A stretch of 64,000 nt of DNA from Photobacterium sp. JCM 19050 (GCA_001310455.1 BAXG01000003.1:1-64000); one strand, 5' to 3'; shown: positions 20,736-31,209, counted from the first letter of the stretch. The notes: generated by a model from the letters alone, not told the origin. Made by a program: numbers and translations.

Positions 20736-20754
20736 TTATTGGCCTATCCAATAA
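20736..20754. promoter_or_regulatory. UxuR/ExuR-like operator
   Basis: TTATTGG-CCTAT-CCAATAA is a perfect 7-bp inverted repeat 40 nt before the FadR-type regulator gene. It resembles the UxuR/ExuR consensus (ATTGGTATACCAAT). Autoregulation of the TRAP/manD operon is inferred. Confidence 0.55.
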
Positions 20755-20793
20755 GTTAAAATCTATCAGCCAGGCTAGCCAAGGAATTCAGAT

Positions 20794-21486
20794 ATGAAGA
20801 AAAACGCGCCCCGAATGTATATGCAACTGGCTGATAGCATTATTGAAAAAATACAAACAGAAGAAATAAAAGTTGGTGATTGTATTCCGCCAGAAAGGAA
20901 ACTTGCTGAGCAGTTGAATGTCAGTCGCTCAGTGGTGAGAGAAGCAATGGTTTACTTGGAGTTGATCGGTGTTACTGAAATAAAAAAGGGAGCGGGAGTA
21001 TTTGTTATAAGCAAAGCACCGACCTTGTCCAACACACCAAGTACGAAAGTAACACCATATGAAATTCTAGAAGCCCGTCTAAATCTTGAACCAGAACTAG
21101 CATTTAGAGCGGCCCAGAACAACACAGATGAGCTTATTGAAAAACTCTCCAACTGCATAAAAATGATGGAAACTTCAATGCTCTTTTCTGAAGACGACTT
21201 AAAGAAAAGAACATCAATAGATGCAGATAGACAGTTTCACAAGACGATTGCTAACGCATGTACCAACCCACTTTTTAGGAATTTTCATCAAGAGCTTATG
21301 TCGCTCCATATGATCGGAGAAATCTGGGAACGGATGGATGAACTCGTCGATGAGCCAGCATCAAGAGGGCGTTGGGAGTGCGACCACAAAGAGGTTTTTG
21401 AAGCAATAAAGAAAGGAGAACCAGAAAAGGCAAGGACAGCCATGATCAAACACATAAGCAACATTATAAATGAACTAACTCAGTAA
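20794..21486 (+). CDS. FadR/UxuR-type GntR regulator
   Basis: Intact, 230 aa. The winged helix at residues about 8-75 has GDCIPPERKLAEQLNVSRSV and REAMVYLELIGVTEIKKGAG. The C-terminal FCD domain has the metal/ligand residues D and H in DADRQFHKTIANA, RWECDHKEV and TAMIKHI. It is the first gene before a TRAP carrier and a mannonate dehydratase, so a hexuronate or aldonate effector is likely. It is AT-richer than the purine region. Confidence 0.92.
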   Translation: MKKNAPRMYMQLADSIIEKIQTEEIKVGDCIPPERKLAEQLNVSRSVVREAMVYLELIGVTEIKKGAGVFVISKAPTLSNTPSTKVTPYEILEARLNLEPELAFRAAQNNTDELIEKLSNCIKMMETSMLFSEDDLKKRTSIDADRQFHKTIANACTNPLFRNFHQELMSLHMIGEIWERMDELVDEPASRGRWECDHKEVFEAIKKGEPEKARTAMIKHISNIINELTQ

Positions 21487-21511
21487 TCATTCCAGAAATG
21501 ACAGGAGTAAT

Positions 21512-22486
21512 ATGAACATGAAAAAAATGGGTGCAATACTGCTGGCAACAATATTAGGACTTTGTCCATTATACGCTTCAGCCGAAAACTACAAATTGAA
21601 AATATCTCTGTCAGTCGGAGAAAAAGATCCGATGTACAGTGGAAGCCTCGCACTAAAAGAGGCTGTAGAGCAGAGAACCGATGGAAAACTTCAAATCGAT
21701 ATATATCCAAGCGGACAATTGGGTTCAGTAGAGGACCTACAAGAACAGGCAATGTTTGGTGAAAACATTGCAGTATTAACTGACAGTGGAAGATTAAGCC
21801 TTTTTACAAAAGAGCTGGGTGTCATTGGTGTCGCTTATGCGGCAAAAGACTACGATGAAATGAAAAAAATCATCCAAACCGACGTTTTTAAAAGCTGGGA
21901 AGCCAAACTCACTGACTCAGGACTCCGGGTGCTTTCTTTCAATTGGTTTCAAGGAAGTCGCAGTTTTATGACCAATAAAGAGGTACATAAACCAAGTGAC
22001 CTCAATGGTGTTCTGATTCGAACCCCTGGTGCACCTGTTTGGTCAGAATCTGTAAAAGCATTAGGAGCTCTGCCAGTAGCAATGCCGTGGGCTGAAACGT
22101 ATCCCGGAATGCAACAAGGCACCGTAGATGGCTTTGAAGCACAAATACCAGCAACCGTCGCTGCAAGTTTGCATGAAACCATCAAATATGTCGCTGAAAC
22201 TGAACATTTTCAGTTGATGACTGCGTTAGTCGTCAGTGATGACTGGTTTACAGCGCTACCCAAAGACTTCCAAGACATTCTATTAGAAGAATCGCAAAAT
22301 GCTGGCGAGTACGCTTCAAATATGACTAATGAAAAAATTGCTGGATTTAAGAAGATGATGACTGACGATTTCGGCGTCAAGTTTATTACTGTCGATAAAT
22401 CTGATTTCATTAACAACGCCAAGCCAGTATTTAAAAAATTGGGCTATGAAACTGAATACAATATCATTCAAGATGCATTAAAATAA
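21512..22486 (+). CDS. dctP: TRAP transporter substrate-binding protein (DctP), sugar-acid type
   Basis: A periplasmic receptor of 324 aa with signal peptide GAILLATILGLCPLYASA. It has the DctP fold, with YPSGQLGSVEDLQEQAMFG and the carboxylate-binding arginine in LNGVLIRTPGAPVW. The motif MPWAETYPGMQQGTVDGFEA precedes the last helices. It is followed by dctQ (18 nt) and dctM. The neighbours ManD and the UxuR-like regulator point to hexuronates or aldonates as ligand, but the sequence alone does not fix it. Confidence 0.9.
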   Translation: MNMKKMGAILLATILGLCPLYASAENYKLKISLSVGEKDPMYSGSLALKEAVEQRTDGKLQIDIYPSGQLGSVEDLQEQAMFGENIAVLTDSGRLSLFTKELGVIGVAYAAKDYDEMKKIIQTDVFKSWEAKLTDSGLRVLSFNWFQGSRSFMTNKEVHKPSDLNGVLIRTPGAPVWSESVKALGALPVAMPWAETYPGMQQGTVDGFEAQIPATVAASLHETIKYVAETEHFQLMTALVVSDDWFTALPKDFQDILLEESQNAGEYASNMTNEKIAGFKKMMTDDFGVKFITVDKSDFINNAKPVFKKLGYETEYNIIQDALK

Positions 22487-22504
22487 GAGAATAAAGGACC
22501 AGGG

Positions 22505-23133
22505 ATGATGAATACGATTAAGTTGATTAATGATAGAGTTTTATCGTTTGAAAGAAACATAAGCTGTCTTTTTCTTTTCTTGGTGGTCTCCCTGGTCTTT
22601 ACATCAGCCGTACTTCGTACAGCTGGGATACCACAGGCTTGGATGAATGATCTTGCAAAGCTACTTTTTGGTTGGGTGATTTTTTTGGGGCAGACATTGC
22701 ACTAAATAAAAACAAGCATATCGGCGTGGAATATTTTGAAGAAAAACTTCCAACCAGCGTACGTAAAATAATTAAACATGTTTGGTCAATCTCAATTGTC
22801 TTGTTTCTTGGCTTCATTTCATACTATGGATGGATCCTTACTGAGAAAAGCAGGAGGAAATTCGACTCTTTACATTTAAGTGATTTTAATTTATTTATTT
22901 GCGTTTCATTTATTGTCATCACCATGATAATTATAGAAGAGAAGATAAATAGAAAAACTAATAACTATAATCTATTCCGTCTGTTATGCTTTTTGTCACT
23001 ATTATGTGGTGTTTTCATCTACATTTTTCCGTTAGATAAAGCCCCTGTTCCACTGAGCTATTCATATCTAATATTTGCAGTTCCCATTGGTAGCTTACTA
23101 ATGATTAGAACCCAACTCGCAAAATTATTTTAA
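22505..23133 (+). CDS. dctQ: TRAP transporter small membrane subunit (DctQ), one frame break
   Basis: The four-helix small membrane subunit. LFLFLVVSLVFTSAVLRTAG is helix 1, followed by WMNDLAKLLFGWVIFLGADIAL. The frame breaks at about 22690, where one G of a G run is missing; repair gives 209 aa. The ATGATG at 22505 follows AAGGA. It lies between dctP and dctM in one operon. Confidence 0.9.
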
Positions 23134-23143
23134 GGGGTGCAAC

Positions 23144-24460
23144 ATGAATTTTGATTTTTTAACAAATTTTTTGTCTCCAATATCTGTTCTCGTCATCAGT
23201 TTCGCTGTATTCCTTATTCTCAGAATGCCGCTTGCGTTTGCAATCGCTATTTCAAGTGTGCTTTTTTTCGTTGTTGATGGTTCATCCTCTTTTATCATCC
23301 CAGTTCAAAAGATGGTTCTGGCATCTCAGAACCCAGCGTTGCTTGCAGTACCGTTTTTTGTACTTGCCGGAAATTTAATGAATGCCGCAGGAATTACCCA
23401 GAGGCTTATTTATTTCTGCTCAACGCTTACAGCACATATGTTTGGGGGCTTGGCACAAATCACTGTGTTACTCAGTGCAATAATGGGGGGCATATCTGGT
23501 TCAGCTATTGCAGATGTGGCTATGCAATCGAAAATACTTGGTCCATCCATGCTCAAAAAAGGGTATGAAAAAGGCTTCGTTGCTTCTTCAATCGGCTTAA
23601 GCGGTTTGATAACTGCTACAATCCCACCAAGTATAGGACTAATACTTTATGGATTTGTTGGGGAGGTCTCTATAGGGCGTCTATTCCTGGCAGGGATTAT
23701 TCCAGGAATTCTCATGACCATTTTCCTTATGGTAACTGTCAGTTTAATATCACACAAAAAAGGTTACCGACCTGAACAAATAGAAATGACGCCGTTACCT
23801 AAAGTAATGGATGCATTGAAACAATGCTATTGGGCAATTTTGTTCCCTATTCTACTGATAGTATCCATAAGGTTTGGGGTTTTCACACCGTCAGAAGCGG
23901 GCTCATTTGCTGTTGTTTACGCATTTTTAGTCGGTCAGTTTGCGTACAAAGAGCTTAACATTAAAAAGCTGATCGCTGTTCTCCATGATACCGTTATAGA
24001 CAATGCAGTTATCATGTTGATCATTTCTTTTTCAGGGATATTTGGATTTATCATCGTCGATAACCGAATCCCTCAAGAATTATCTCAAGTAATTCTCGGC
24101 ATTACAGAGAATCCATTTTTACTGTTGGCTTCAATACTTATTTTCCTTGCCATAATTGGTATGTTTATGGAAGCTACTGTCAATGTTTTATTACTGACAC
24201 CTATATTTTTACCCATTATTACAAGCGTGGGTGTTGACCCTGTACATTTTGGTATATTGATGATGACAATTGTCACCTTAGGTGGTATGACACCCCCGGT
24301 TGGAATTGCTATGTTTACTGCATGCTCAATTCTAGATTGTCCTACTAGAGACTATATTTCCTCATCAATTCCATTTCTTCTTGCAATCATTTTACTAATT
24401 GTCACTCTAGCATTATTTCCTCAGTTAGTACTTTTTCTCCCCAATATTGCTTATGGGTGA
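23144..24460 (+). CDS. dctM: TRAP transporter large membrane subunit (DctM)
   Basis: Intact, 438 aa, about 12 membrane segments. Family motifs are AVPFFVLAGNLMNAAGIT, AIMGGISGSAIADVA, TIPPSIGLILYG, and near the end TLGGMTPPVGIAMFTACSI. It forms the transport channel with DctQ, driven by a sodium gradient in this family. It follows dctQ by 10 nt and ends the carrier operon before an inverted repeat. Confidence 0.94.
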   Translation: MNFDFLTNFLSPISVLVISFAVFLILRMPLAFAIAISSVLFFVVDGSSSFIIPVQKMVLASQNPALLAVPFFVLAGNLMNAAGITQRLIYFCSTLTAHMFGGLAQITVLLSAIMGGISGSAIADVAMQSKILGPSMLKKGYEKGFVASSIGLSGLITATIPPSIGLILYGFVGEVSIGRLFLAGIIPGILMTIFLMVTVSLISHKKGYRPEQIEMTPLPKVMDALKQCYWAILFPILLIVSIRFGVFTPSEAGSFAVVYAFLVGQFAYKELNIKKLIAVLHDTVIDNAVIMLIISFSGIFGFIIVDNRIPQELSQVILGITENPFLLLASILIFLAIIGMFMEATVNVLLLTPIFLPIITSVGVDPVHFGILMMTIVTLGGMTPPVGIAMFTACSILDCPTRDYISSSIPFLLAIILLIVTLALFPQLVLFLPNIAYG

Positions 24461-24470
24461 CACCTATTTC

Positions 24471-24523
24471 TTAATTCGTTGATTCCAGATGGTTTCAACT
24501 TATCGTTCTCGTCAACGAATTAA
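24471..24523. promoter_or_regulatory. Perfect 12-bp inverted repeat between dctM and manD
   Basis: TTAATTCGTTGA (24471-24482) and TCAACGAATTAA (24512-24523) are exact inverses, separated by 29 nt. There is no T run. It could be a looped operator or an mRNA stem between cistrons. Confidence 0.5.
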
Positions 24524-24580
24524 CATTTCGAGGAAAGTTAGCAATTAAGCCCAATTGGATTTACCTATCAGGAACTGTAC

Positions 24581-25804
24581 ATGAAAATCGAAAAAGCTGA
24601 AGTCTTTGTAACCTGTCCGGACAGAAACTATGTAATATTAAAAATTACTACAGAATCAGGATTGGTCGGTATTGGTGATGCAACATTAAATGGTCGGGAG
24701 ATAGCAGTTTCAGCGTATCTTGAAAACCATATATGTCCCCAATTGATAGGCAAAGATGCAAAGAATATTGAAGATATCTGGCAGCTTTTGTATCGGGGCG
24801 CATACTGGCGAAGGGGACCTGTCACTATGACTGCCATCGCAGCAGTGGATGTTGCACTTTGGGACATAAAAGGTAAAGCAGCGAACATGCCGATATTTGA
24901 TTTATTGGGTGGTTCTTCACGCGATGGTCTGTTGGTTTATGGTCATGCTACAGGGAAATCTATCGACCAATTGATAGATGAATACCATAAACACAAAGAA
25001 ATGGGATACAGGGCGCTGCGCGTGCAAGCCAGCATTCCTGGCATAGAACGCAGCTATGGAGTGAGTAAAGATAAGTCTTCTACCTACGAACCCGCGACAA
25101 AAGGGGCTATTCCGGAGGAAGAAAACTGGAGTACAGAAAAATATCTCTCTTACGCACCTAAGATTTTCGACGCTATTCGCAACAAATTTGGATTTGATGA
25201 TCACCTTTTACATGATGCACATCATCGCCTCACCCCTCTGGAAGCAGCGCAACTCGGCAAAAGTGTTGAAGATTTCAAGCTGTTTTGGCTGGAGGACCCT
25301 ACCCCGGCAGAAAACCAAGAATCTTTCCGGATGATTCGCCAACATACTACGACGCCTATCGCAGTTGGCGAAATATTCAATTCAATCTGGGACTGTAAAA
25401 CGCTGATTGAAGAACAGTTGGTTGACTATATACGCGCTACTGTTTGCCATGCCGGCGGAATTACACACCTCAGAAGAATTGCCGATTTTGCGTCTCTTTA
25501 TCAAATTAAGATGGGAGCACATGGCCCATCTGATATTTCCCCCGCGGGAATGGCAGCAGGCTTACATCTTGGCATGTGGATTCCCAACTTCGGCATTCAG
25601 GAGTTTATGGGTTATTCTGAGAAAATGTTGTCGGTCTTTAACGTCAATTGGACCTTTGAAGATGGCTATCTTCACCCGGGTTTTAAACCGGGGCTGGGTG
25701 TTGATTTTATAGAAGATGAAGCGGCCAAGTACCTTATCAGCCGCTCATTTACCAATAGCTCGCTTAACAGACGGGACTCTCTGGAATTGGTAAGTTGGGT
25801 CTGA
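24581..25804 (+). CDS. manD: D-mannonate dehydratase, ManD/RspA branch of the enolase superfamily
   Basis: Dehydrates D-mannonate to 2-keto-3-deoxy-D-gluconate. It is intact at 407 aa. The barrel has [58 protein letters not shown] (metal-binding D, E, E) and [13 protein letters not shown] (catalytic His). The ending [14 protein letters not shown] is typical of ManD. The HGPSDISP form resembles ManDs with real mannonate activity more than the nearly inactive RspA forms; this is a family-level judgement. It is downstream of the TRAP genes and probably co-regulated by the UxuR-like protein. Confidence 0.9.
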   Translation: MKIEKAEVFVTCPDRNYVILKITTESGLVGIGDATLNGREIAVSAYLENHICPQLIGKDAKNIEDIWQLLYRGAYWRRGPVTMTAIAAVDVALWDIKGKAANMPIFDLLGGSSRDGLLVYGHATGKSIDQLIDEYHKHKEMGYRALRVQASIPGIERSYGVSKDKSSTYEPATKGAIPEEENWSTEKYLSYAPKIFDAIRNKFGFDDHLLHDAHHRLTPLEAAQLGKSVEDFKLFWLEDPTPAENQESFRMIRQHTTTPIAVGEIFNSIWDCKTLIEEQLVDYIRATVCHAGGITHLRRIADFASLYQIKMGAHGPSDISPAGMAAGLHLGMWIPNFGIQEFMGYSEKMLSVFNVNWTFEDGYLHPGFKPGLGVDFIEDEAAKYLISRSFTNSSLNRRDSLELVSWV

Positions 25805-25818
25805 ATAGGCAGAGTTCA

Positions 25819-26949
25819 TTATACGGGCTCTGCCTCAACAGTTTGCTTTCTTTCCCGCTTATCGAAATACATACTCTGATCAGCGTCGATAACTGCACGT
25901 TCAAAACTCTCAACAATCATCGAGATGCCAAAGGAAAAGGAGATTTGGTGTTGAGAGAAGTGCTTTTCCACCAAGGCACGGAGTGACTGCATTTTTTCAG
26001 TCATCCAGTCAGGAGACGTCGCTTTGAACAGGATTAAGAACTCATCGCCCCCGTAGCGTACCGTAATATCTTCTTCACGAAGGTTACTGCACAAGAGGCT
26101 GGCAAATTCAGCCAGGATCTTGTCTCCCTCTTTGTGACCATATTTGTCGTTGATAGCCTTAAAATTATCCAGATCAATAAAACAGCAATAGTTACAGTGC
26201 CCAACCAAGGCGTTGTCCTGCAGCACCTTTCTGGACCAACACGCCGTCAGGTCATCTTTCATACTGTCACGACTGAGGGTTTCAGCATCCCGGATTTTCA
26301 TTATGTTCTTTGTTATGTCCCAGGCAGACAAGATAAGCAGGCTTTCATTTCCAATTTCTATTTTCTGCCGGATAGTTTCGTAGAAGCAGATTTCCCCGTT
26401 TTTGGTGAACTGCTCAATGTCGACAACAGGCACATCTGAGTTAAATGCCTTCTCATCGTTTTGCATACAGATCTTCAGCTGCTCCAGATTTTCTTCCGGT
26501 GCTAACTCCAAAAGCTGGGCAAAGGAAATACCCATCGTGTCTATACCAAGAAATTCGTTGTACCGATAATTTGAATAAACATGAACGCCGTCACCAGTAC
26601 GGATAGTGAACATGGTAGTCAGGTTATCAATACAATTCTCAAGCAGCCCAGGTATGCTTTTTTCTTTTTCTGCCAGAGATACCTGTTTTTGCTCGTTGGC
26701 AGTGTTTAGAACGTCTTCGATATCCTTCAGCAACAACTTTGCCTTGAAAATATCATCCGCATATTCCAGCACATAGAGGGACTGCCACAATGTATTAAAT
26801 TGTGTTGTTGGTACAGATTTCTTATTAACAAAATACTTTTTTGTATCTTTGACAAAAGCTATACGTTGCTCAGAAGATATGATTTTAGCATTTAGCAAGC
26901 GGCTTACTGTTTGCCTTAATATTTCAAGGCTAGGCACTGGTTGTCCCAT
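25819..26949 (-). CDS. Diguanylate cyclase (PAS-like plus GGDEF)
   Basis: Intact, 376 aa, no membrane segment. Residues 1-100 are helical and unrecognised. Residues about 105-215 look like a PAS domain (LENCIDNLTTMFTIRTGDGV ... LLILSAWDITK). The C-terminal GGDEF domain has DDLTACWSRKVL, FIDLDNFKAINDKYGHKEGD and the intact active site RYGGDEFLIL. Activity making cyclic di-GMP is expected. There is no RxxD inhibitory site directly before GGDEF. It is convergent with manD (14 nt apart). Confidence 0.92.
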   Translation of the reverse strand: MGQPVPSLEILRQTVSRLLNAKIISSEQRIAFVKDTKKYFVNKKSVPTTQFNTLWQSLYVLEYADDIFKAKLLLKDIEDVLNTANEQKQVSLAEKEKSIPGLLENCIDNLTTMFTIRTGDGVHVYSNYRYNEFLGIDTMGISFAQLLELAPEENLEQLKICMQNDEKAFNSDVPVVDIEQFTKNGEICFYETIRQKIEIGNESLLILSAWDITKNIMKIRDAETLSRDSMKDDLTACWSRKVLQDNALVGHCNYCCFIDLDNFKAINDKYGHKEGDKILAEFASLLCSNLREEDITVRYGGDEFLILFKATSPDWMTEKMQSLRALVEKHFSQHQISFSFGISMIVESFERAVIDADQSMYFDKRERKQTVEAEPV

Positions 26950-27330
26950 TTTATACTTTCTCCAAAATCATTCATCCAGAGAATGAATTACATGCCATTT
27001 TTGAGGCTGACTTATTATTCTTATGAGACAAGTATTATAATCTAACTGATAACGAAAAAATAAAGACTATTTAAAAGACAAGGGCATTGTCAGTCATAAA
27101 TATTCTAGCGGCGTCAAAAAACATAACTCAACAGCTCAAGGTACAATCCGTTTTTGTGAACAAGCCTTAGTAGGAATGGATTGAAACAAATAGGAGAACT
27201 ATCGTAGAGAAGAAGTATCGAAAAATAGGAACATCGAATGGCAGGCGGCCAGAAAAGAGAAAAACGCTTTCCATCGCTGCGATACCAACCGATGCTATCA
27301 ATGAACTGGACTGCAAGACATTCTGCGGTG
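26950..27330. other. Intergenic region without a gene
   Basis: 381 nt between two minus-strand genes. It must hold the promoter of the diguanylate cyclase and the 3' end of the lactonase transcript. No clear terminator or conserved ORF is seen. Confidence 0.5.
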
Positions 27331-28237
27331 CTAATACGCCTTGTATGCAGCCTCTTTCAGCCCTTGCGTACCCGGTTGATAGCAGCAAGGCAACCCGCAA
27401 AGGGTTGTTCTGCCATTCTGGATCTGTCCCTGTTTGGGTGGATTGAGGTGATAAAGAGCGTGTCCATTGCTTCCCCACCAAAGGTACACATTGAAGGTTT
27501 ACTGAAAGGCAGGGGAATGCGCCTGTCTACTTTGCCATCCGGCGTAAACCTCAACAGTTGCCAACCATCGTTTGCTGCACACCAATAGCAACCGTCAATA
27601 TCCACCGTCGCACCATCCGGACGCCCCCCATGCTGTCGCATATCGACAAACAACTTCCGATGGTGTGGCAGCCCCTGGTGTATGTCATATTCGTATTCCC
27701 AAATGACCTGTCTGCTTGGGTGAGAATCCGACAAGTACATTTTTTTCCCATCCGGCTCCATGCCAGCCCGTTTTGGGTTATCAAACCGTGAATGACTGGC
27801 GACAGGTGTTTGTTGTGGTCCAGTCTGTAGAGCACCCCGGCCGCTTCCGGCGACAAAGGAAACTTCATGCTCCCTGCTAAAAAACGGCCCTGCCTGTCAC
27901 ATTTCCCATCATTAAACCGCATCCCATTAAACGAAGGAGGACATTTTTGCAGCAGACTGATTCGAGATTTGTGCCCAGACAGGGATACCTCAAATATTCC
28001 GGATTCCATTGCAACTATCAGGTCCCCATTGTCACCTAAAGCAATACAACCCGGAATTTCCGGCATATCCCAGTGTTGAACAACACCGGAATCCATGAAA
28101 AAACAAAATATTTTCCTTTCCAAAGTTGCCACCCAATACAGCGCTTGTTTTTCTGCGCACCAAAGGGGGCTTTCTCCTACCACATTCTGGCAATCAACCA
28201 ATATTTCAACGTTTTTATTTAATACAGAAATACCCAT
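27331..28237 (-). CDS. SMP-30/gluconolactonase-family sugar lactonase, two frame breaks
   Basis: Hydrolyses aldono- or aldarolactones. It is a six-bladed propeller. Metal ligands are the Glu of VGESPLWC, the Asn in FNGMRFNDGKCDRQGRF and the Asp of LSDSHPSRQVIWEYEYD. Breaks lie near 27750 (WSPDGKK restored by one C) and 27378 (CCCGGGT restored). The repaired end is INPGTQGLKEAAYKAY with a stop at 27331, total 302 aa, the standard length. It lies 60 nt after udh in the same direction, where the uronate pathway needs a lactonase for the aldarolactone made by Udh. Confidence 0.9.
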
Positions 28238-28297
28238 GAGAGTGGTTCCCTAAAAAGGAAAATATAAGTACCTATTCTTTTACGGAATTGCGGTTTT

Positions 28298-29095
28298 CTA
28301 CCTGAAATTCTTATCCGCAAAACGACCACCAATCAGCGTAAAGTGACTGGTAGGGTCTTCTTCTGGGGGGATTGCTTCTATAGCTTCCAAATAGTCATCC
28401 GCGCTGTCTAACGGTGAATAGCCTATTTTCTCTGCTGTTGGGTTTGACAGATTAAACCGGCTGTTATTGGAAACACCGTAAAGAACATGGAAACCGTCAG
28501 TATTGTCTAACAGGCAACTTTCAACCAGCCTGCAAATATCTCTAGCGCTAATCCAGGTTAAAAGATCCCGCCTGTATTCAGGTTTGTCCTGGAAATTAAA
28601 AATCCGCAATGCATAACCATTTACCCCCTCTTTGACGCACTTCAGCCTTAGTAGCTCTTCGCCAGCCACTTTGCTGAACCCGTAAAGACTGTCAGCCTGA
28701 GTCGGCATCGATTCAGTGAAACACACATCCGTTCCGTACAGGCCAATAGCGTGGACCGAGCTTGCGTAGACAATTTTTTTTACGCCAGATTGAACGGCCA
28801 AATCCATAACGTTTTGGGCTCCCCTGACGTTTAAGTCAAGCACCGTCGCCCAGTCCTGGCTATTGGGTGTGCCAGCCAGGTGAACCACCGCATCAATGTT
28901 CTCGAAGCACGCTGCGAGGCTTTTCGTGTCTGTAATATCAGCAGGGTAATACCGCTCTTCCTCAGTCACATCCAATTCTGGAAAGATATCGGTCAGAATC
29001 AGGTTAAAGCGGCTTTTATCGAGCCCCTGACGCAGTGCTTTGCCTATTCTGCCGGCTGCACCGGTAATAAGGACATTAGTCTTACACGTAACCAA
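28298..29095 (-). CDS. udh: Uronate dehydrogenase (NAD-dependent, SDR/epimerase fold)
   Basis: Oxidises D-galacturonate or D-glucuronate to the aldaro-1,5-lactone. It is intact at 265 aa, the length of known Udh. It has GAAGRIGKALRQGL (NAD binding), VVHLAGTPNSQDWATVLDLN, the SSVHAIG serine and the YGFSKVAGEELLRL tyrosine-lysine pair, all typical of Udh. It forms a minus-strand series with the RraA-like gene upstream and the lactonase downstream. A plain nucleotide-sugar epimerase is less likely because of the short length and the neighbours. Confidence 0.88.
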   Translation of the reverse strand: MVTCKTNVLITGAAGRIGKALRQGLDKSRFNLILTDIFPELDVTEEERYYPADITDTKSLAACFENIDAVVHLAGTPNSQDWATVLDLNVRGAQNVMDLAVQSGVKKIVYASSVHAIGLYGTDVCFTESMPTQADSLYGFSKVAGEELLRLKCVKEGVNGYALRIFNFQDKPEYRRDLLTWISARDICRLVESCLLDNTDGFHVLYGVSNNSRFNLSNPTAEKIGYSPLDSADDYLEAIEAIPPEEDPTSHFTLIGGRFADKNFR

Positions 29096-29114
29096 CGTTA
29101 GCCCCTCCGATCAG

Positions 29115-29863
29115 TTACTGACGGGATGAATCTTGTTGCTCTAGAAATGACTGGTAAGCTGCTCGCGTTTCATCGTTTGGCGGGTAGAGGCCAATGACCG
29201 CGCTGCCTTCTTCCACTCGCTTTTTTACGTACTCTTCAAATTTCTCCATCGCAACAGCTTCATGGGCAATGTCATCAGCAATCACTTGTGGGATAACAAT
29301 GATGCCGTCGCCATCACCAACAAGGACATCCCCCGGGTAAACGGGCACACCACCACAGCCAATCGGAACATTAATATCCACTGCATGATGTTTGGTTAAA
29401 TTTGTAGGAGCACTGGGTTTGGCGCAGAAAACCGGCATGTCCAATTCTGATGCGTCTGCTGCGTCCCTTACACCGGCATCAGAGACAAACCCCGCACAGT
29501 TTCTGTATTGTAGTCTTGCAAGCAAGATGCTTCCTGCACTGGCAGCACTGGCGTCCTGCTACAGTCTGAGACCAGAACCATACCTGCTGGTACGTTTTCA
29601 ACAGCAACGCGTTGTGGATGGGCGGGGTCTTTGAATGCTTCAACAGTATCAACATCTTCGCGGGCAGGGATATAGCGCAAGGTGAAAGCCTGCCCGACCA
29701 TTTGTATGTCCCGCCGATTAAGTCTGGAAACACCCTGAATGTAGGTATTCCGGTAACCTCTTTTAAGAAGCAGAGTATGGAGAGTCGGTGTTGCTACACC
29801 TGAAAGTTTCTGTCTGATTTCTTCAGTCAGTACATACTCGGGCTGAATTGCAGTATTTGTCAT
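29115..29863 (-). CDS. RraA-like (HMG/CHA aldolase family) protein, one frame break
   Basis: A 249-aa protein once one G is restored near 29565 (SDCSRDASAAS). Domain features are SGVATPTLHTLL, FTLRYIPAREDVDTVE, the catalytic-type SDAGVRDAADAS (Arg-Asp pair of 4-hydroxy-4-methyl-2-oxoglutarate aldolases) and GGVPVYPGDVLVGDGDGIIV. The start at 29863 has GAGGG upstream. Family members cleave pyruvate from 4-hydroxy-2-keto acids with a divalent metal. Here it lies before udh and the lactonase, so a keto-sugar acid is a likely substrate. A role as RNase E inhibitor is unlikely given the intact RD motif and context. Confidence 0.82.
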
Positions 29864-29982
29864 GGTTCCCTCATCAAACGTCACCCTGGACTTCCAAACC
29901 TGTCCAAGTTGTAACCAACGATACCACCGCGACAATTACTAATCAAACAACTTTTTACAACTTTAAGATAATTGAAGTCCCA

Positions 29983-30704
29983 CTAGGTAGGGATACCATC
30001 AAACATGCGGGACCGGGCATTGTCCAAATGTGTCTTCATTGCGTTTTTAGCAGCATCTGCATCCGCGGCCTCAATGGCTTCCACAATGGCTTCGTGTTCC
30101 CGTTGAACCAGTTCCAGGCGGGATACGGAGTGCATCAAGGAAAGGTTTCGCGTGATGTTAAGACCTTCTTTGACACTTTTTTCCAGAGATCGCGTTACCG
30201 TACTGTAAAAGTGGTTATTGGACGCTTCAACAATCGCCAGATGAAAATAGAAGTCTTCATCCACTGCCGGAAGACTCGATTCATTGGCAATTTTAATGGC
30301 CTCAAAAGCGCTTCTGATTTTAAGAAGTTGTTCCGGTGTACGGCGGATAGCAGCCAAACCGGCGGCTTCTGACTCGAGAGCACAACGAAATTCAAAACAG
30401 CGCTGGATATCTGCGATGCTGGAAAGGCGTGCGAACTGGAGCACTGCCTCATCAGGGCGCTTTAACACAAAGCTTCCCGACCCACGGCGTGAAGCGATAA
30501 GCTTGTCTTCCTTAATCGGGACAACGCTTCGCGGAGGATCGGCCTCGAGACCTGATAAACCTTACATAGTTGTGCTTCTGTAGGAAGCTTGGAGTTTACC
30601 TCATATGTACCATCCATAATCGCGGCAAGAATCTGTTCATAGACAGTTGCACTTAACGATTGTGAAGACGGAGACCGAGTAACTTGCTGATCACTCATAG
30701 CCAT
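29983..30704 (-). CDS. FadR-type GntR regulator of the oxidative uronate genes, one frame break
   Basis: The N-terminal winged helix has YEQILAAIMDGTYEVNSKLP + TEAQLCKVYQVSRPILREAL. The FCD domain has VDEDFYFHLAIVEASNN, QREHEAIVEAIEA and KTHLDNARSRM. The frame breaks near 30516; one G restored (AGGGAAG) gives LREDKLIASRRGSGSFVLKR. The whole protein is 240 aa. It is 119 nt upstream of the RraA-like gene in the same direction and divergent from the epimerase. It probably represses both sides from sites such as 30897-30913. The effector is likely a uronate or aldarate (inference). Confidence 0.88.
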
Positions 30705-30896
30705 AAACCACCTATATTTAACAATCTGTTTTATTTATAAAATTACAAATTCGGTCAAACCCATGGGGGTCAAAAAAATCACTGGTTGAAGCCACCGGTC
30801 ATTGATGTACTCTTTTGTGGTGACGGGGCTTTCGAGTGTGGTGCTGCCCATAGCTTGATTCAACAATCCAGCACGTATTATATTCAAGTTCTGGCA

Positions 30897-30913
30897 TATT
30901 TGTTTGACAAATA
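30897..30913. promoter_or_regulatory. Palindromic operator TATTTGT-TTG-ACAAATA
   Basis: A perfect 7-bp inverted repeat with a 3-nt centre. The core TTGTTTGACAA recurs at 35547-35559 before tctC. Both lie in promoter regions of the uronate cluster, so a shared FadR-type repressor is a reasonable inference. Confidence 0.55.
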
Positions 30914-31209
30914 ACGCAACGGGAGCAATTCATGGTCACAAATTGAACAATTCAGCACTCACCTTATCAATACAAAAACCCAGCGCATCTGCAACAATTG
31001 ATTGTTTCCTTGCCCAGTTCAAACCAGCATTAGATCATAAGTTTATTCAATTTCATGCGCATTCAAGCACCTGAATAATGACGATAAATTAAACGGTTAT
31101 ACAAGTGAACTCTTGCTGTCACGGTACGGCTTTATCCTGAGAGAAACAGATACGTCACTTGACAAATTTTAACAAAAAAGAAAAAATTGCCGACTCAATT
31201 GTCCGATTA

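Noticed and set aside
27167..27481. Minus-strand 104-aa ORF overlapping the lactonase end
   Set aside because: It is an out-of-frame extension; the repaired lactonase frame explains the sequence to 27331.
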